From: CAVYHJ01 sp963768165 [NCBI: uncultured bacterium]
GTDB lineage: Bacteria > UBP4 > UBA4092
Length of the DNA stretch: 64,000 nucleotides
Direction of reading: 5' to 3'
NCBI GenBank assembly: GCA_963768165.1
Contig: CAVYHJ010000026.1
Location: 248,001-312,000 of the forward strand
Positions within the stretch are counted from its first letter, which is position 1, and each line of letters begins with the position of its first letter. The position numbers and the translations under genes were made by a program. The notes beneath the pieces are model-generated. The model did no database searches. It was not told the origin of the DNA and worked only from the letters and a program-made list of their open reading frames with translations. Shown one piece after another: positions 18,373 to 28,107 of this stretch.

Positions 18373-18975
18373 ATGTTGCACATCGCCATACTCGCATCCG
18401 GTAACGGTTCCAACCTTCAGGCTATTATAGACGCCATCGAATCTCATAAACTGGATGCTAAAATCCAATGTGTCCTCAGTGACAGAAAATCTGCTTTTGC
18501 TTTGGAACGCGCGAAAAAACATAACATCCCGGCATATTTTATTAATCCCAAAGATTATCCCTCACGAGAACAACATGAAAATGCTTTAGCGCAAAAATTG
18601 GAGGAACATCAAGTTGAATTAATCGTCCTTGCCGGATATATGCGTCTCCTGACATCAAACTTTGTACAAATATTCCAAGGTAAAATTATTAACATTCATC
18701 CTGCACTCTTGCCCTCATTTCCAGGCGCTCATGGGATCGAAGATGCCTTCAAGTACGGCGTCAAGATAACCGGTGTAACTATCCATTTTGTAGATGATGG
18801 CGTAGATACCGGTCCCATCATTGTTCAAGTCCCGGTGGAGATTAAGAACACCGATACCTTGGAAACTCTTGCTCAACATATCCACGACCAAGAGCATCGT
18901 CTATATCCTCAAGTTATTCAATTATTTGCTCAAGGTCGGATTCATTTGGACGGTAGAAAAGTCATAATTAAATAA
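18373..18975 (+). CDS. purN: Phosphoribosylglycinamide formyltransferase
   Basis: PurN transfers a formyl group from 10-formyl-tetrahydrofolate to glycinamide ribonucleotide in purine synthesis. The 200-residue protein has the substrate loop ILASGNGSNLQAI, the catalytic Asn and His in IINIHPALLPSFPG, and the catalytic Asp region VHFVDDGVDTGPI-like (written here as HFVDDGVDTGPI). No other pur genes lie in the window. Confidence 0.96.
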   Translation: MLHIAILASGNGSNLQAIIDAIESHKLDAKIQCVLSDRKSAFALERAKKHNIPAYFINPKDYPSREQHENALAQKLEEHQVELIVLAGYMRLLTSNFVQIFQGKIINIHPALLPSFPGAHGIEDAFKYGVKITGVTIHFVDDGVDTGPIIVQVPVEIKNTDTLETLAQHIHDQEHRLYPQVIQLFAQGRIHLDGRKVIIK

Positions 18976-19023
18976 TCCCTCCTGATTGATTGAAGTGCAA
19001 GATACCGCTATACTTTTACATAG

Positions 19024-22000
19024 ATGAAACCATCAGAATTAACCTTTTTTTATCAAAATTCCGGAACGTGCAAGCAAGTTGTTGAACTATTGCAGCGGGA
19101 AAATTGTGAGTTGGCCATCAGCGGATTGAGCGGGTCAGCCAAGGCTCTGGTATTGGCGACCATTTATCAAACAACTCCCCGACCCATGTTGGTCATCACG
19201 CCGGATGACGAATCGGCATTTTCAATGGCAGGGGATTTGAAATTTTATTCTGGGAAAGATGTCTTGCATTTCCCCGGAAAAGAAATGCTACCTTATGAAG
19301 AAATCGAACCTTTGACGGAACTGGTGGCGGAACGAATATTGGTAGTTGAAAAGTTGTCGGCTAAAGAAAATAAACCGTCAATCATTGTCACCTCCATCAG
19401 AGAATTATCCGAGAAGGTAATCCCTCAAAGTGTTATTTCCCAATTCAGTCAATCGTTCCAATTTGGCGAAAATTACTTGACCGATGAGATCGCCTTACAA
19501 TTAGCGCAAGCCGGATATGAGCGCGTGCCCTTGGTGGAACAACGCGGTCAATTTGCCGTCCGCGGAGGAATTATTGACATCTTTAATATCACCAGCGCTT
19601 ATCCCGTGCGATTGGAATTCCTGGGTAACAGTCTCGAATCTATTCGCTATTTCCGGGTAACCAACCAACGGTCAAAAGAAGAAATTGAAAAAATCGATAT
19701 TCTCCCTGCCAAAGAATCGGAATTAATAGCCGCCACATTGGAAGACGGAAAACCGCTCGCCAGTTTGCTGGATTATTTTTCTGAAGATTCCCTGATTGTA
19801 TTCGACGAACCACTCCCTTCCACGGAAATCATACAAGAGCAATTGACCCTTGCAGAAGATCGGTATTCTCAATATCATTCGTCTCATAAAAATATCCCCA
19901 AGCCGGAAAACCTGTATCAGGATTTTGATGGAATAATTGACTCAATTGGAAAACGCAGATTGATACAGCTTACCATATTACAAAACGCCGCTCACTTGCG
20001 CAAAGGGAAGGAATATTTCTCTACTCTGGACATCCCGACAAAAGCGATTGAAACCTTTCGCGGACAATTGGACCCCTTTGTCGAACAATTACAAAAGTGG
20101 CAATCGCAAGAATTGACCACTTTGATTGTCTGTGATAATCCGGGACAAAAAGACAGATTCTTAGAACTCCTCCACGAACGGGAAATCGTTCCACAATTAT
20201 TGGAAGATACCTTACCCCCAGCCCCATCCTTAATTAAGGACGGGGAATCAAAGGGGATGGTGATTACCGTTGGTGAACTCTCGACAGGGTTTATATTTCA
20301 GGAAAGCAAAATAGTTATTGTCACCGACAGGGAAGTATTTACAAGATACGCACGAGTCCGGCATTTCCGCCGGTTCCGTGAAGGTATCCCGATTTCCGAT
20401 GTCGTGGAACTCCAGCACGGAGATTATATCGTTCATATTGATCACGGTATCGGGAAATATCTTGGCATAAAACAAATGGTGATTGACGGCACGCCGGGAG
20501 ATTTTCTCACTCTAGAATATGAAGATGGAGATAAGTTATATGTTCCGGTGCATCAAATTAATTTGGTGCAGAAATATATCGCGCGCGAGGATGCCAGTCC
20601 CAAATTAAATCAATTAGGCGATAAATCCTGGCAAAAGGCCAAGAACAGAGCCAAAGAAGCCATCGAAAAGATGGCAAAAGAATTGGTCGAGTTATACAGT
20701 ATTCGGGAAATGACTCCCGGGCATACCTATTCCCAAGACACCGTTTGGCAACGCGAGTTTGAAACCGCGTTCATCTACGAAGAAACACCTGACCAATTGG
20801 TTGCCATTGAGGAAGTCAAACGGGATATGGAAAAACCCAAACCCATGGACCGTTTATTATGCGGGGATGTGGGATTCGGGAAAACTGAAGTTGCTATTCG
20901 TGCGGCGTTTAAAGCCGTAATGGATAAAAAGCAGGTGGCTATCCTTGTGCCGACTACCATTCTCGCGGAGCAACATTGGTACACTTTTTCCGAACGGTTG
21001 GCGGATTATCCCATGGCGATAGAAATGTTGAGCCGGTTTAAATCGCCCAAGGATATTAAACGAATTATTGAAGGGATAAAACTGGGCACGGTGGATATCG
21101 TCATCGGCACTCATCGTTTATTGTCCAAAGATATCGCGTTCAAAGATTTGGGATTGGTTATCGTAGATGAGGAACAACGGTTCGGCGTCACCCATAAGGA
21201 AAAACTCAAACAACTGCGCAAACAGGTGGATGTGCTAACCCTGACCGCTACGCCCATCCCGCGCACATTATATATGTCCCTTTCCGGGATTCGCGACATG
21301 AGCGTAATTAACACCCCGCCGGAAGACCGTCTGCCAATTCAAACTTATATTCATCGCTATGACAAAAAGATTATCCGCGAAGCCATCCTCCGGGAAATGA
21401 ATCGCGGGGGACAGATTTATTTTGTCCATAATCGCGTTGAGTCCATCTATCGCATAGCGGACAGGATATTGGAAATTGTTCCGCAAGCGCGAGTTGCCAT
21501 TGGTCACGGGCAAATGCCTGAAAAGGAATTGGAACGGGTCATGCTGGATTTTATTTCCAAGCGGTATGATGTTCTCGTCAGCACCACTATCATTGAAAAC
21601 GGGCTGGATATTCCCAATGTAAATACCATCATCATTGATCGCGCGGATGCGTTTGGACTGGCACAACTTTATCAACTTCGCGGGCGTGTGGGACGTGATC
21701 GCCATCAAGCCTACGCCTATCTTCTGGTTCCCAGCACCGACGGATTGACTAGTATCGCCACACGCCGGTTACGCACGATTCAAGAATTTACCGATTTGGG
21801 TTCCGGGTTCAAAATAGCCATGCGAGATTTGGAAATTCGCGGAATGGGCAATGTCCTCGGCGCGCAACAACATGGACACATGGAAGCTATTGGTTTTGAC
21901 CTCTATTGTAAAATGGTGGAAGAAACTATTGCGAATCTCAAAGGAGAAGGTGTCCCTGAACCTGCCAGCACTCAATTGGATTTGAAAGTGGATGCCTATC

Positions 22001-22398
22001 TGCCGAATACGTATATCGAAGATGAACGCCAGAAATTTACACTTTACCGGAAATTGGCGGAAGTAAAATCCAATGAAGAAGTGGATGCCATGACTTGGGA
22101 ATTGCAAGACCGCTATGGCGAAATTCCTCCAGAAACAACTTTATTACTTGAATTAGTACGTGCCCGTGTCAAAGCATCCTCCATCGGAATATCCTACGTC
22201 CGCATGGACGATTCCGCCATTATTTTCCGCTGGAGACATCATGTCCCGGAAAACCTTTTACCCTTCTTCCACTCTTTAAAAAGTGTCCAGGTCTCCCGTC
22301 CCGCCGTCAATCAAATTACTTTAACTCGCACCAAGCCCCCCACCAAAGACCCTATTTCTCAATTGAACTTTTTGTTGGAAAAAGTCTCAGGTCTCTAG
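19024..22398 (+). CDS. mfd: Transcription-repair coupling factor Mfd
   Basis: Mfd displaces RNA polymerase stalled at DNA lesions and recruits UvrA. At 1124 residues it has full length and the expected domain order. There is a UvrB-like N-terminal region (GGIIDIFNITS), an RNA-polymerase interaction domain of the CarD type (LQHGDYIVHIDHGIGKY, about residue 460 on), and a RecG-like SF2 helicase with Walker A GDVGFGKTE, DEEQ box VIVDEEQRFG and TATPIPRTL. Motif VI lies in QLRGRVGRDRHQAYAY, and the C-terminal domain begins around DLEIRGMGNVLG. It closes the plus-strand run. Confidence 0.97.
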   Translation: MKPSELTFFYQNSGTCKQVVELLQRENCELAISGLSGSAKALVLATIYQTTPRPMLVITPDDESAFSMAGDLKFYSGKDVLHFPGKEMLPYEEIEPLTELVAERILVVEKLSAKENKPSIIVTSIRELSEKVIPQSVISQFSQSFQFGENYLTDEIALQLAQAGYERVPLVEQRGQFAVRGGIIDIFNITSAYPVRLEFLGNSLESIRYFRVTNQRSKEEIEKIDILPAKESELIAATLEDGKPLASLLDYFSEDSLIVFDEPLPSTEIIQEQLTLAEDRYSQYHSSHKNIPKPENLYQDFDGIIDSIGKRRLIQLTILQNAAHLRKGKEYFSTLDIPTKAIETFRGQLDPFVEQLQKWQSQELTTLIVCDNPGQKDRFLELLHEREIVPQLLEDTLPPAPSLIKDGESKGMVITVGELSTGFIFQESKIVIVTDREVFTRYARVRHFRRFREGIPISDVVELQHGDYIVHIDHGIGKYLGIKQMVIDGTPGDFLTLEYEDGDKLYVPVHQINLVQKYIAREDASPKLNQLGDKSWQKAKNRAKEAIEKMAKELVELYSIREMTPGHTYSQDTVWQREFETAFIYEETPDQLVAIEEVKRDMEKPKPMDRLLCGDVGFGKTEVAIRAAFKAVMDKKQVAILVPTTILAEQHWYTFSERLADYPMAIEMLSRFKSPKDIKRIIEGIKLGTVDIVIGTHRLLSKDIAFKDLGLVIVDEEQRFGVTHKEKLKQLRKQVDVLTLTATPIPRTLYMSLSGIRDMSVINTPPEDRLPIQTYIHRYDKKIIREAILREMNRGGQIYFVHNRVESIYRIADRILEIVPQARVAIGHGQMPEKELERVMLDFISKRYDVLVSTTIIENGLDIPNVNTIIIDRADAFGLAQLYQLRGRVGRDRHQAYAYLLVPSTDGLTSIATRRLRTIQEFTDLGSGFKIAMRDLEIRGMGNVLGAQQHGHMEAIGFDLYCKMVEETIANLKGEGVPEPASTQLDLKVDAYLPNTYIEDERQKFTLYRKLAEVKSNEEVDAMTWELQDRYGEIPPETTLLLELVRARVKASSIGISYVRMDDSAIIFRWRHHVPENLLPFFHSLKSVQVSRPAVNQITLTRTKPPTKDPISQLNFLLEKVSGL

Positions 22399-22424
22399 TT
22401 TCTAGTCGCTGGTTTAAAAGATGT

Positions 22425-22606
22425 ATCGGGAACTTTTTCTTCACCTATTCCCGATGCCGTCACTATTTTCTTCTCTGAAATTGTGGAATCGTCAGGAATA
22501 CTGTAAAAAACACTCAAGTTCTCAATGTCCAACGCAATTTAAATTTAAGACTTCACCTTGACAACATTTCTCTGAGTCGGGAATGAGTGCTCTTTTCTTT
22601 CCCGAC
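22425..22606. repeat. Pair of related hairpins between mfd and the ParB-like gene
   Basis: ATCGGGAA (22425-22432) pairs with TTCCCGAT (22448-22455), and GTCGGGAA (22576-22583) pairs with TTCCCGAC (22599-22606). Both lie between convergent genes and could be terminators, but neither has a classical T-run after the stem. Runs of AACTTGAAACTTGG-type sequence follow near 22612-22640, a motif that also appears at about 1180 and 38105. Confidence 0.4.
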
Positions 22607-22642
22607 GCGTATAACTTGAAACTTGGAACTAGAAACTAGGAA

Positions 22643-23488
22643 CTATGTTTTCACCCCTGCTCTCTGCAACATAATTTCCTGAATATGACCGTCAAATTTT
22701 TGAAGCCATTGTTGAATTCCTTGCGACATGGTCATCATTCCTAACACTTGATCTTCCGGGATTTCGGTAAAGTTCATCTTGCACTTTTCCACCAACCGGA
22801 GCACTTCATAAAATCCCGCCATTTGCCAAAACACTTTTTGAAAATCATGGGACGTCCAGGTCAAATCGATCGGCGGTTGCGGCAGATTAATTACCTTCTT
22901 TTTCGTTTTATTTTTGTTCTTGGAATGTCTGGCGCTGTGCTCTTCCAATGCCTTGCGATACCACATCTCCCCGGATTCAACTTTTACTTTCAAGTCCGGG
23001 TCTAAGTCTTTTAATTGCAAAAATATATAAATAAGCGTTTTGCCCTTTTTGAAGATTCTTTCTGTCTCTTCATAAAAACTTTCCACAGTAGCGGAAAGTT
23101 TTCCATCTTCTGTGGGTCTGCCATTTTTAATTGGACCATTCTTCTCCTCCCATAACCGTTTTCGTTGGATAAGTAATTCACTCAATTCCAATGGGTTTAA
23201 ATCTCTTCGTTTCATGTTTTCTTCGATTTTCAAATCAAATTGATTTAACTCATCTTGGGGATTTATGATGGTAATCTCAATGGTCTCCCAACCCAACGAT
23301 TCTGCCGCCTTATATCGCAAATATCCTGCGATTAATTCATATTGGGGTATGTGCTCATTTCCCAATTCTTTCACCACGACTGGATGTATCATCCCGTACT
23401 TCCGCAATGTTTCTTTCATTTCATCCAGATTGCCCGTGCCAAACCGAATCGGTTCCGGTATCTGAATATCTGTTAATTTGACCTGCAT
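22643..23488 (-). CDS. ParB-like nuclease-domain protein, orphan
   Basis: A 281-residue protein of the ParB/Spo0J superfamily. The N-terminal domain shows the family order: VKLTDIQIPEPIRFG, a predicted strand-helix unit, LIAGYLRYKAAESLGWETI in the position of the GERRxRAA box, and EENMKRRDLNPLE in the position of ENLQREDLNPLE. The central region could form a helix-turn-helix, and the C-terminal part is unlike ParB dimerisation domains. The GERR box is replaced by AGYLRY, so CTP binding as in chromosomal ParB is uncertain. No parA or parS-like repeats are adjacent; it may be a regulator and not a segregation protein. A 28-base perfect palindrome sits just upstream. Confidence 0.75.
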   Translation of the reverse strand: MQVKLTDIQIPEPIRFGTGNLDEMKETLRKYGMIHPVVVKELGNEHIPQYELIAGYLRYKAAESLGWETIEITIINPQDELNQFDLKIEENMKRRDLNPLELSELLIQRKRLWEEKNGPIKNGRPTEDGKLSATVESFYEETERIFKKGKTLIYIFLQLKDLDPDLKVKVESGEMWYRKALEEHSARHSKNKNKTKKKVINLPQPPIDLTWTSHDFQKVFWQMAGFYEVLRLVEKCKMNFTEIPEDQVLGMMTMSQGIQQWLQKFDGHIQEIMLQRAGVKT

Positions 23489-23511
23489 AAATCTTTCCTC
23501 CTTTAAAATGG

Positions 23512-23539
23512 GTAGAGACGTAACATGTTACGTCTCTAC
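23512..23539. repeat. Perfect 28-base palindrome upstream of the ParB-like gene
   Basis: GTAGAGACGTAACA is followed immediately by its exact reverse complement TGTTACGTCTCTAC. It starts 24 bases upstream of the ParB-like start codon. It could be an operator, but GTAGAGACG-type palindromes are also a known kind of dispersed bacterial repeat. Confidence 0.6.
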
Positions 23540-23623
23540 GTTAAATGGTAAAGAAAAGTCTACAGCTCTTTTTTCATGACCACTGTGCACGCCGTCATAG
23601 GAATGGTGGGCATAATAGTAAAA

Positions 23624-23665
23624 TCCCTCTTCCTTAATTTAGGAGGGGGAATTAAAGGAGGTGGT
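23624..23665. repeat. Dispersed palindromic repeat, degenerate copy
   Basis: TCCCTCTTCCTTAATTTAGG followed by AGGGGGAATTAAAGGAGG forms an imperfect hairpin of the same style as the elements at 24680 and 38651. No gene function is seen. Confidence 0.4.
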
Positions 23666-23762
23666 CAATTTCTTTCGCCAGTTTCCCGTTTATCCAATTC
23701 GTTCTTTATGTTAAACTTACCCATTGCATGGCGTCTCTTAATTGTATGGGGTCTTTAATTAC

Positions 23763-24677
23763 ATGATGGATATTTTGACATTGGCAATGCTGGCTCAAAC
23801 GATTCGGATTTCCGTGCCTTATGTATTGGCATCTCTCGGCGGGACATTTAGCGAACGGTCAGGCGTGGTCAATATTGCGCTGGAAGGAATCATGTTGAAT
23901 GGCGCCTTCTGCTCAATTCTGGCTGTGTATTATACGCATAGCGCCTGGCTGGGAATTTTCGGGGGAATCGCGGGTGGGGTTTTGACAGCTCTCATCCATT
24001 CCATCGTGTGCATTAAATATAAAGCTGATCAAATCGTCAGCGGTGTGGCGTTGAATTTATTTGCCATCGGGATTACCAAATTCACTTTGCGTTTAGTTTT
24101 TGGCAGTTCCAGTAATTCGTCTCGTGTCGAAGGATTACCGGAATGGCATTTGCCGTTTCTTTCTTCTGATTCTGTCTGGAATTCGGTGTTCGGTTCACCT
24201 TTAATTTTATTAACGATTCTTATTATTATCCTTTCTCAAGTTACACTCTATAAAACCGTCTTTGGTCTTCGTCTGCGCTCTGTCGGGGAACATCCTGAAG
24301 CCGCCGATACATTGGGAATCAAAGTCAGTCTCATGCGATACAGCGGTGTTTTAATTAGCGGAATTCTTGCGGGATTGGGCGGGACATATCTTGCGTTGGA
24401 GCAGCACCAATTCACCGATAATATGACCAGTGGACGGGGATATATCGCGCTCGCTGCCATGATTTTTGGAAAATGGACACCGCTCGGTGCCGCAGGCGCC
24501 AGTCTTTTATTTGGCTTTGCGGAATCACTTAATATACAATTTCAAAGTGCGGGATACGGTATCCCCAATCAGTTTATTCAAATGATTCCGTATCTATTAA
24601 CCATGATTGTTCTGGCTGGTGTGATAGGCCGTTCCACTCCTCCCGCCGCTGATGGAAGACCTTATGAGAAGGAGTAA
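23763..24677 (+). CDS. Nucleoside-type ABC transporter permease
   Basis: A membrane protein of about 304 residues in the branched-chain amino acid / nucleoside permease superfamily, resembling NupQ/YufQ (second permease of BmpA-dependent nucleoside importers). Evidence is the ASLGGTFSERSGVVNIALEG opening, FGLRLRSVGEHPEAADTLGI in the EAA loop, and GLGGTYLALEQHQFTDNMTSGRGYIA. About nine hydrophobic segments are visible. I take the ATG at 23763 over the TTG at 23742. The binding lipoprotein, ATPase and partner permease are not in the window, but pyrimidine phosphorylase and ribokinase follow, supporting a nucleoside substrate. Confidence 0.88.
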   Translation: MMDILTLAMLAQTIRISVPYVLASLGGTFSERSGVVNIALEGIMLNGAFCSILAVYYTHSAWLGIFGGIAGGVLTALIHSIVCIKYKADQIVSGVALNLFAIGITKFTLRLVFGSSSNSSRVEGLPEWHLPFLSSDSVWNSVFGSPLILLTILIIILSQVTLYKTVFGLRLRSVGEHPEAADTLGIKVSLMRYSGVLISGILAGLGGTYLALEQHQFTDNMTSGRGYIALAAMIFGKWTPLGAAGASLLFGFAESLNIQFQSAGYGIPNQFIQMIPYLLTMIVLAGVIGRSTPPAADGRPYEKE

Positions 24678-24679
24678 TT

Positions 24680-24732
24680 ACCTCACCCCTCTACGCCCCT
24701 CTCCTTACCAAGGAGAGGGGCGGGCGTGAGGT
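24680..24732. repeat. Dispersed palindromic repeat
   Basis: ACCTCACCCCT at one end and a GTGAGGT tail at the other flank an inner hairpin CCCCTCTCCTTA / AAGGAGAGGGG. A related copy lies at 38651-38700. It occupies the whole gap between the permease and the phosphorylase, so the phosphorylase must be read through it. Confidence 0.65.
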
Positions 24733-24740
24733 GTAATAGT

Positions 24741-26048
24741 ATGCAAATATACGAACTCATAAAAAAGAAAAGAAACGGTCATGCGTTAACCAAAGAAGAA
24801 CTCTCTTTTCTCATTTCCGGATTTCTACGAGACGAGGTAAAAGAATACCAAATGTCCGCTTTCCTCATGGCGGTTTATTTTCAGGGGATGACCGACGAGG
24901 AGACATTTTATTATACGGATTTACTATATCATTCCGGCTCGACCATTGATTTGAAAGTGTTGGGGAAAATTTCCGTAGATAAACATTCCACCGGTGGGGT
25001 CGGTGATAAAGTCAGTATTCCACTTGTTCCGTTGGTTGCCGCGGCGGGTGTCCCTGTGCCGATGATTTCCGGTCGCGGGTTGGGTCACACGGGTGGAACG
25101 TTGGATAAATTGGAATCAATTCCCGGATTTCGTGTAAATCTTACCGAGAAGGAATTTATCAGTTTTCTCAAAGAAGAGAATATGGCAATGATGGGCCAGA
25201 CCGCGAATATTGTCCCAGCGGATAAACGCTTATACGCTCTGCGTGATGTAACAGGAACGGTGGAAAGTTTACCTTTGATTGTCGGCAGTATCCTCAGCAA
25301 AAAATTAGCGGAAGGTGCCAATGGTATTGTCTTCGATGTCAAAACGGGTTCTGGTGCGTTTATGCCAAAAAAATCCGATGCAATTCAATTGGCACAAGCA
25401 TTGGTCAAAATGGCAAAGAAATTTAAGCGCAATGCTGTTGCCCTAGTTACGGACATGGATCAACCTTTGGGTAATGCGATTGGCAATGCCTTGGAAATTC
25501 AGGAATCTATTGATTTATTAAAGGGTAGGGGGCCTCAAGATTTGGAAGAGATAACCGTTGAACTCGGCGCGTATATGCTGGTCCTTGGGAAAAATGTTAC
25601 ATCTTTAAAAGAAGGAAGAAAAAAAATTAAAAAATTTATAGACGACGATACGGGTCTTCAATGGTTCCGTAACATGGTCAAATTGCAGGGGGGCGACCTT
25701 TCTATCGTGGATAATCCCAAGAGACTACCGCAAGCTAAATTTCAAACTAAAATCAAATCTCCCGCCACCGGGTATATTCACCATCTCGATGCGCTAACAC
25801 TTGGACAAGCATCCGTTTTAATGGGTGCAGGCAGAGAAAAAATAGATTCCCAAATTGATTATTCGGTTGGTATTATGCTCTCTAAAAAAGTTGGTGATAA
25901 AGTCACCAAGGGCGAGTCCGTTGCCGTCGTACATCACAACAATCCTCCCAATCTTAAAGAAGTAATTGAGAGAATCCGTTCCGCCTATGTTATTAAACCT
26001 ACGAAATCAAAACCGCATCCTTTAATTTTAAAAGTCATTCAAGGATAG
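24741..26048 (+). CDS. Pyrimidine-nucleoside / thymidine phosphorylase
   Basis: This enzyme splits thymidine, and in many bacteria uridine, into base and (deoxy)ribose-1-phosphate. The 435-residue protein carries the family signature region GRGLGHTGGTLDKLESIPG, phosphate-binding KHSTGGVGDKVS, and the C-terminal domain with AVVHHNNP. I choose the ATG at 24741; the upstream GTG lies inside the dispersed repeat. Whether it is DeoA or the broader Pdp type cannot be decided. Together with the upstream permease and downstream ribokinase it makes a nucleoside salvage unit. Confidence 0.93.
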   Translation: MQIYELIKKKRNGHALTKEELSFLISGFLRDEVKEYQMSAFLMAVYFQGMTDEETFYYTDLLYHSGSTIDLKVLGKISVDKHSTGGVGDKVSIPLVPLVAAAGVPVPMISGRGLGHTGGTLDKLESIPGFRVNLTEKEFISFLKEENMAMMGQTANIVPADKRLYALRDVTGTVESLPLIVGSILSKKLAEGANGIVFDVKTGSGAFMPKKSDAIQLAQALVKMAKKFKRNAVALVTDMDQPLGNAIGNALEIQESIDLLKGRGPQDLEEITVELGAYMLVLGKNVTSLKEGRKKIKKFIDDDTGLQWFRNMVKLQGGDLSIVDNPKRLPQAKFQTKIKSPATGYIHHLDALTLGQASVLMGAGREKIDSQIDYSVGIMLSKKVGDKVTKGESVAVVHHNNPPNLKEVIERIRSAYVIKPTKSKPHPLILKVIQG

Positions 26049-26061
26049 TTTGTCTTAGATT

Positions 26062-26985
26062 ATGAAAACTCCCAAAATCGTAGTTGTCGGAAGTACCAAC
26101 ATGGATATGGTGGCATACGTTGACCGGTTGCCCAAAGCTGGGCAAACCGTGTCTGCGAACTCTTTCGAAATGAACCCCGGTGGAAAAGGCGCCAATCAAG
26201 CTGTCGCCTGCGCTCAATTAGGTGCCGATACTATATTGATTACCTCCTTGGGTGATGACCAGTTAAGCAATATCCTCTTGCAGAATTTGCAGACTTATCA
26301 TGTAAATGTCCAATATATTAAAAGTGAACCCCATTGTCCCTGCGGGGTTGCTTTAATCGCTGTCAATAAAAGAGGAGAAAACCAAATTTGTGTTGCCCCG
26401 GGTGCTAATAGGGCATTATCTCCACGGGATATTCGCCTAAGAAAATCCGCTTTCGACAACGCTGACATGGTCATCCTGCAATTGGAAATTCCGTTCGAAA
26501 CGGTTAAGGAAACAGTACAATTAGCGTCCTCTAAAAACATTCCGATTATTTTGAATCCCGCACCCGCGGGTTTTATTGATAAGACGATTTATAAAAAAAT
26601 AACCTATGTCACACCGAATGAGTTTGAAGCGGCGCATTATGTCGGCAAACAAAATCCAACACAACAAACAATTGAACAGAGCGCAAAATTCTTTCTTAAA
26701 TCCGGTGTTCCCCATGTCATCGTTACCTTGGGGAAAAAAGGCGTAGCCTATTACTCAAAAAAAGAATCCTATCGCGTGAAAGCACCCAAAGTGACCGCCA
26801 TAGACACGGTTGGGGCAGGCGATGCCTTCAATGGTGGACTGGCGTATGCCCTAACTCGCGGTAAATCTATCAAAGAATCCATCCAATTCGCTAATTATGT
26901 CGGCGCCCTCTCTACCACCAAATCCGGCGCCCAACAATCCATGCCTTCTTATCAAGAAATTCTTAAATTCATCCGAAAATCATAG
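26062..26985 (+). CDS. rbsK: Ribokinase
   Basis: A 307-residue PfkB-family sugar kinase. It shows the N-terminal signature NPGGKGANQAVACAQLGAD (substrate and family motif) and the C-terminal signature DTVGAGDAFNGGLAYAL with the catalytic Asp. Residues VVGSTNMDMVAYVDRLPK match ribokinase more than other PfkB kinases. It phosphorylates ribose, or a related pentose, released from nucleosides. The gene follows the phosphorylase by 13 bases. Confidence 0.9.
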   Translation: MKTPKIVVVGSTNMDMVAYVDRLPKAGQTVSANSFEMNPGGKGANQAVACAQLGADTILITSLGDDQLSNILLQNLQTYHVNVQYIKSEPHCPCGVALIAVNKRGENQICVAPGANRALSPRDIRLRKSAFDNADMVILQLEIPFETVKETVQLASSKNIPIILNPAPAGFIDKTIYKKITYVTPNEFEAAHYVGKQNPTQQTIEQSAKFFLKSGVPHVIVTLGKKGVAYYSKKESYRVKAPKVTAIDTVGAGDAFNGGLAYALTRGKSIKESIQFANYVGALSTTKSGAQQSMPSYQEILKFIRKS

Positions 26986-27035
26986 AACTCACGTTAAATC
27001 AATATTTTGAACGCATTTCATAACGGGTCTTGCCA

Positions 27036-27080
27036 CGGAGGGGGAGTGGAGGTGAAATTTTCACCTCCACTCCCCCTCCG
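27036..27080. repeat. Perfect long hairpin downstream of ribokinase
   Basis: The arm CGGAGGGGGAGTGGAGGTGA (27036-27055) is matched by its exact reverse complement ending at 27080, with AATTT between. The 20-base stem is GC-rich but lacks a following T-run. It may block transcript readthrough from rbsK into hisG, or be another mobile palindrome. Confidence 0.6.
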
Positions 27081-27136
27081 CTTCTGTTTCGAGTTCGTTT
27101 TGTATGAAATTCGATACCTTTATGATGTGAAGATGT

Positions 27137-27166
27137 TTGACAGGGATTTTGAGAGTGGGATAGAGT
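27137..27166 (+). promoter_or_regulatory. Probable hisG promoter
   Basis: TTGACA (27137-27142), an 18-base spacer and TAGAGT (27161-27166) lie about 40 bases upstream of the hisG start codon and after the long hairpin. Confidence 0.5.
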
Positions 27167-27204
27167 AGTTACAACAAAATTATCAATATTAGGATGGTAA
27201 ATCA

Positions 27205-28095
27205 ATGGCAAAGAGTGATTCAAAGAGAATATTGAAACTGGGATTACCCAAAGGGAGTATACAGGAATCCACTTTTGAGTTGTTTAAACGGGCGGGGTAT
27301 AAAATCACTCCGTCGTCGCGGTCTTATTTTCCGCGAATTGATGATGCCGAGATTGAACCGATTTTAATCCGGGCACAGGAAATGGCGCGGTATGTCGAAG
27401 AAGGGGTATTGGATGCCGGATTAACGGGGAAAGATTGGATTATGGAAACCGGCGCCAAGGTTCATGAAGTCTGCGAGTTGATTTATGGAAAGACCGGGAT
27501 GAAACCGGTGCGCTGGGTTCTGGCGGTGCATAACGATTCCAAAATCAAATCGGTAAAGGATTTGCAGGGAAAACGGATTGCCACGGAAGTCGTCAATATT
27601 ACCAAAAATTATTTGCGGAAAAACAAAGTCAAAGCGGACGTGGAATTTTCCTGGGGTGCGACGGAAGTTAAACCCCCGAAATTGGTGGATGCGATTGTGG
27701 AATTAACGGAAACCGGCTCATCACTGGCAGCGAATAACTTAAGGATTGTCGAGACACTCTTACAATCTACCACCCAACTCATTGCCAATAAGAAGTCCTG
27801 GGAAGACGGTTGGAAACGGAATAAAATCGAAAATATGGCAATGCTCTTAAAAGGTGCGTTGGTTGCTCAAGAAATGGTCGGCCTGAAAATGAATGTGGAA
27901 AAGGGGAATTTAAGGCGTGTTCTCTCCATTCTACCTGCCATGAAAAATCCAACGTTAGCACCTCTTTCAAACCCCAATTGGTACGATGTGGAAACCATTA
28001 TCCAGGAAAAAATCGTACGGGAAATTGTCCCCAAACTCAAACGGGCAGGAGCGCAGGGGATAATTGAGTATCCGTTGAATAAAGTTATTCCGTAA
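27205..28095 (+). CDS. hisG: ATP phosphoribosyltransferase, long form
   Basis: HisG joins ATP and PRPP in the first step of histidine synthesis. The 296-residue protein is the long form: catalytic domains with [32 protein letters not shown] and the PRPP loop [19 protein letters not shown], followed by the C-terminal ACT-like regulatory domain (from about residue 225) that binds histidine. Being the long form, it should not need HisZ. The ATG at 27205 fits the family start. No other his genes are adjacent. Confidence 0.95.
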   Translation: MAKSDSKRILKLGLPKGSIQESTFELFKRAGYKITPSSRSYFPRIDDAEIEPILIRAQEMARYVEEGVLDAGLTGKDWIMETGAKVHEVCELIYGKTGMKPVRWVLAVHNDSKIKSVKDLQGKRIATEVVNITKNYLRKNKVKADVEFSWGATEVKPPKLVDAIVELTETGSSLAANNLRIVETLLQSTTQLIANKKSWEDGWKRNKIENMAMLLKGALVAQEMVGLKMNVEKGNLRRVLSILPAMKNPTLAPLSNPNWYDVETIIQEKIVREIVPKLKRAGAQGIIEYPLNKVIP

Positions 28096-28107
28096 TGTAA
28101 AAGAAAC

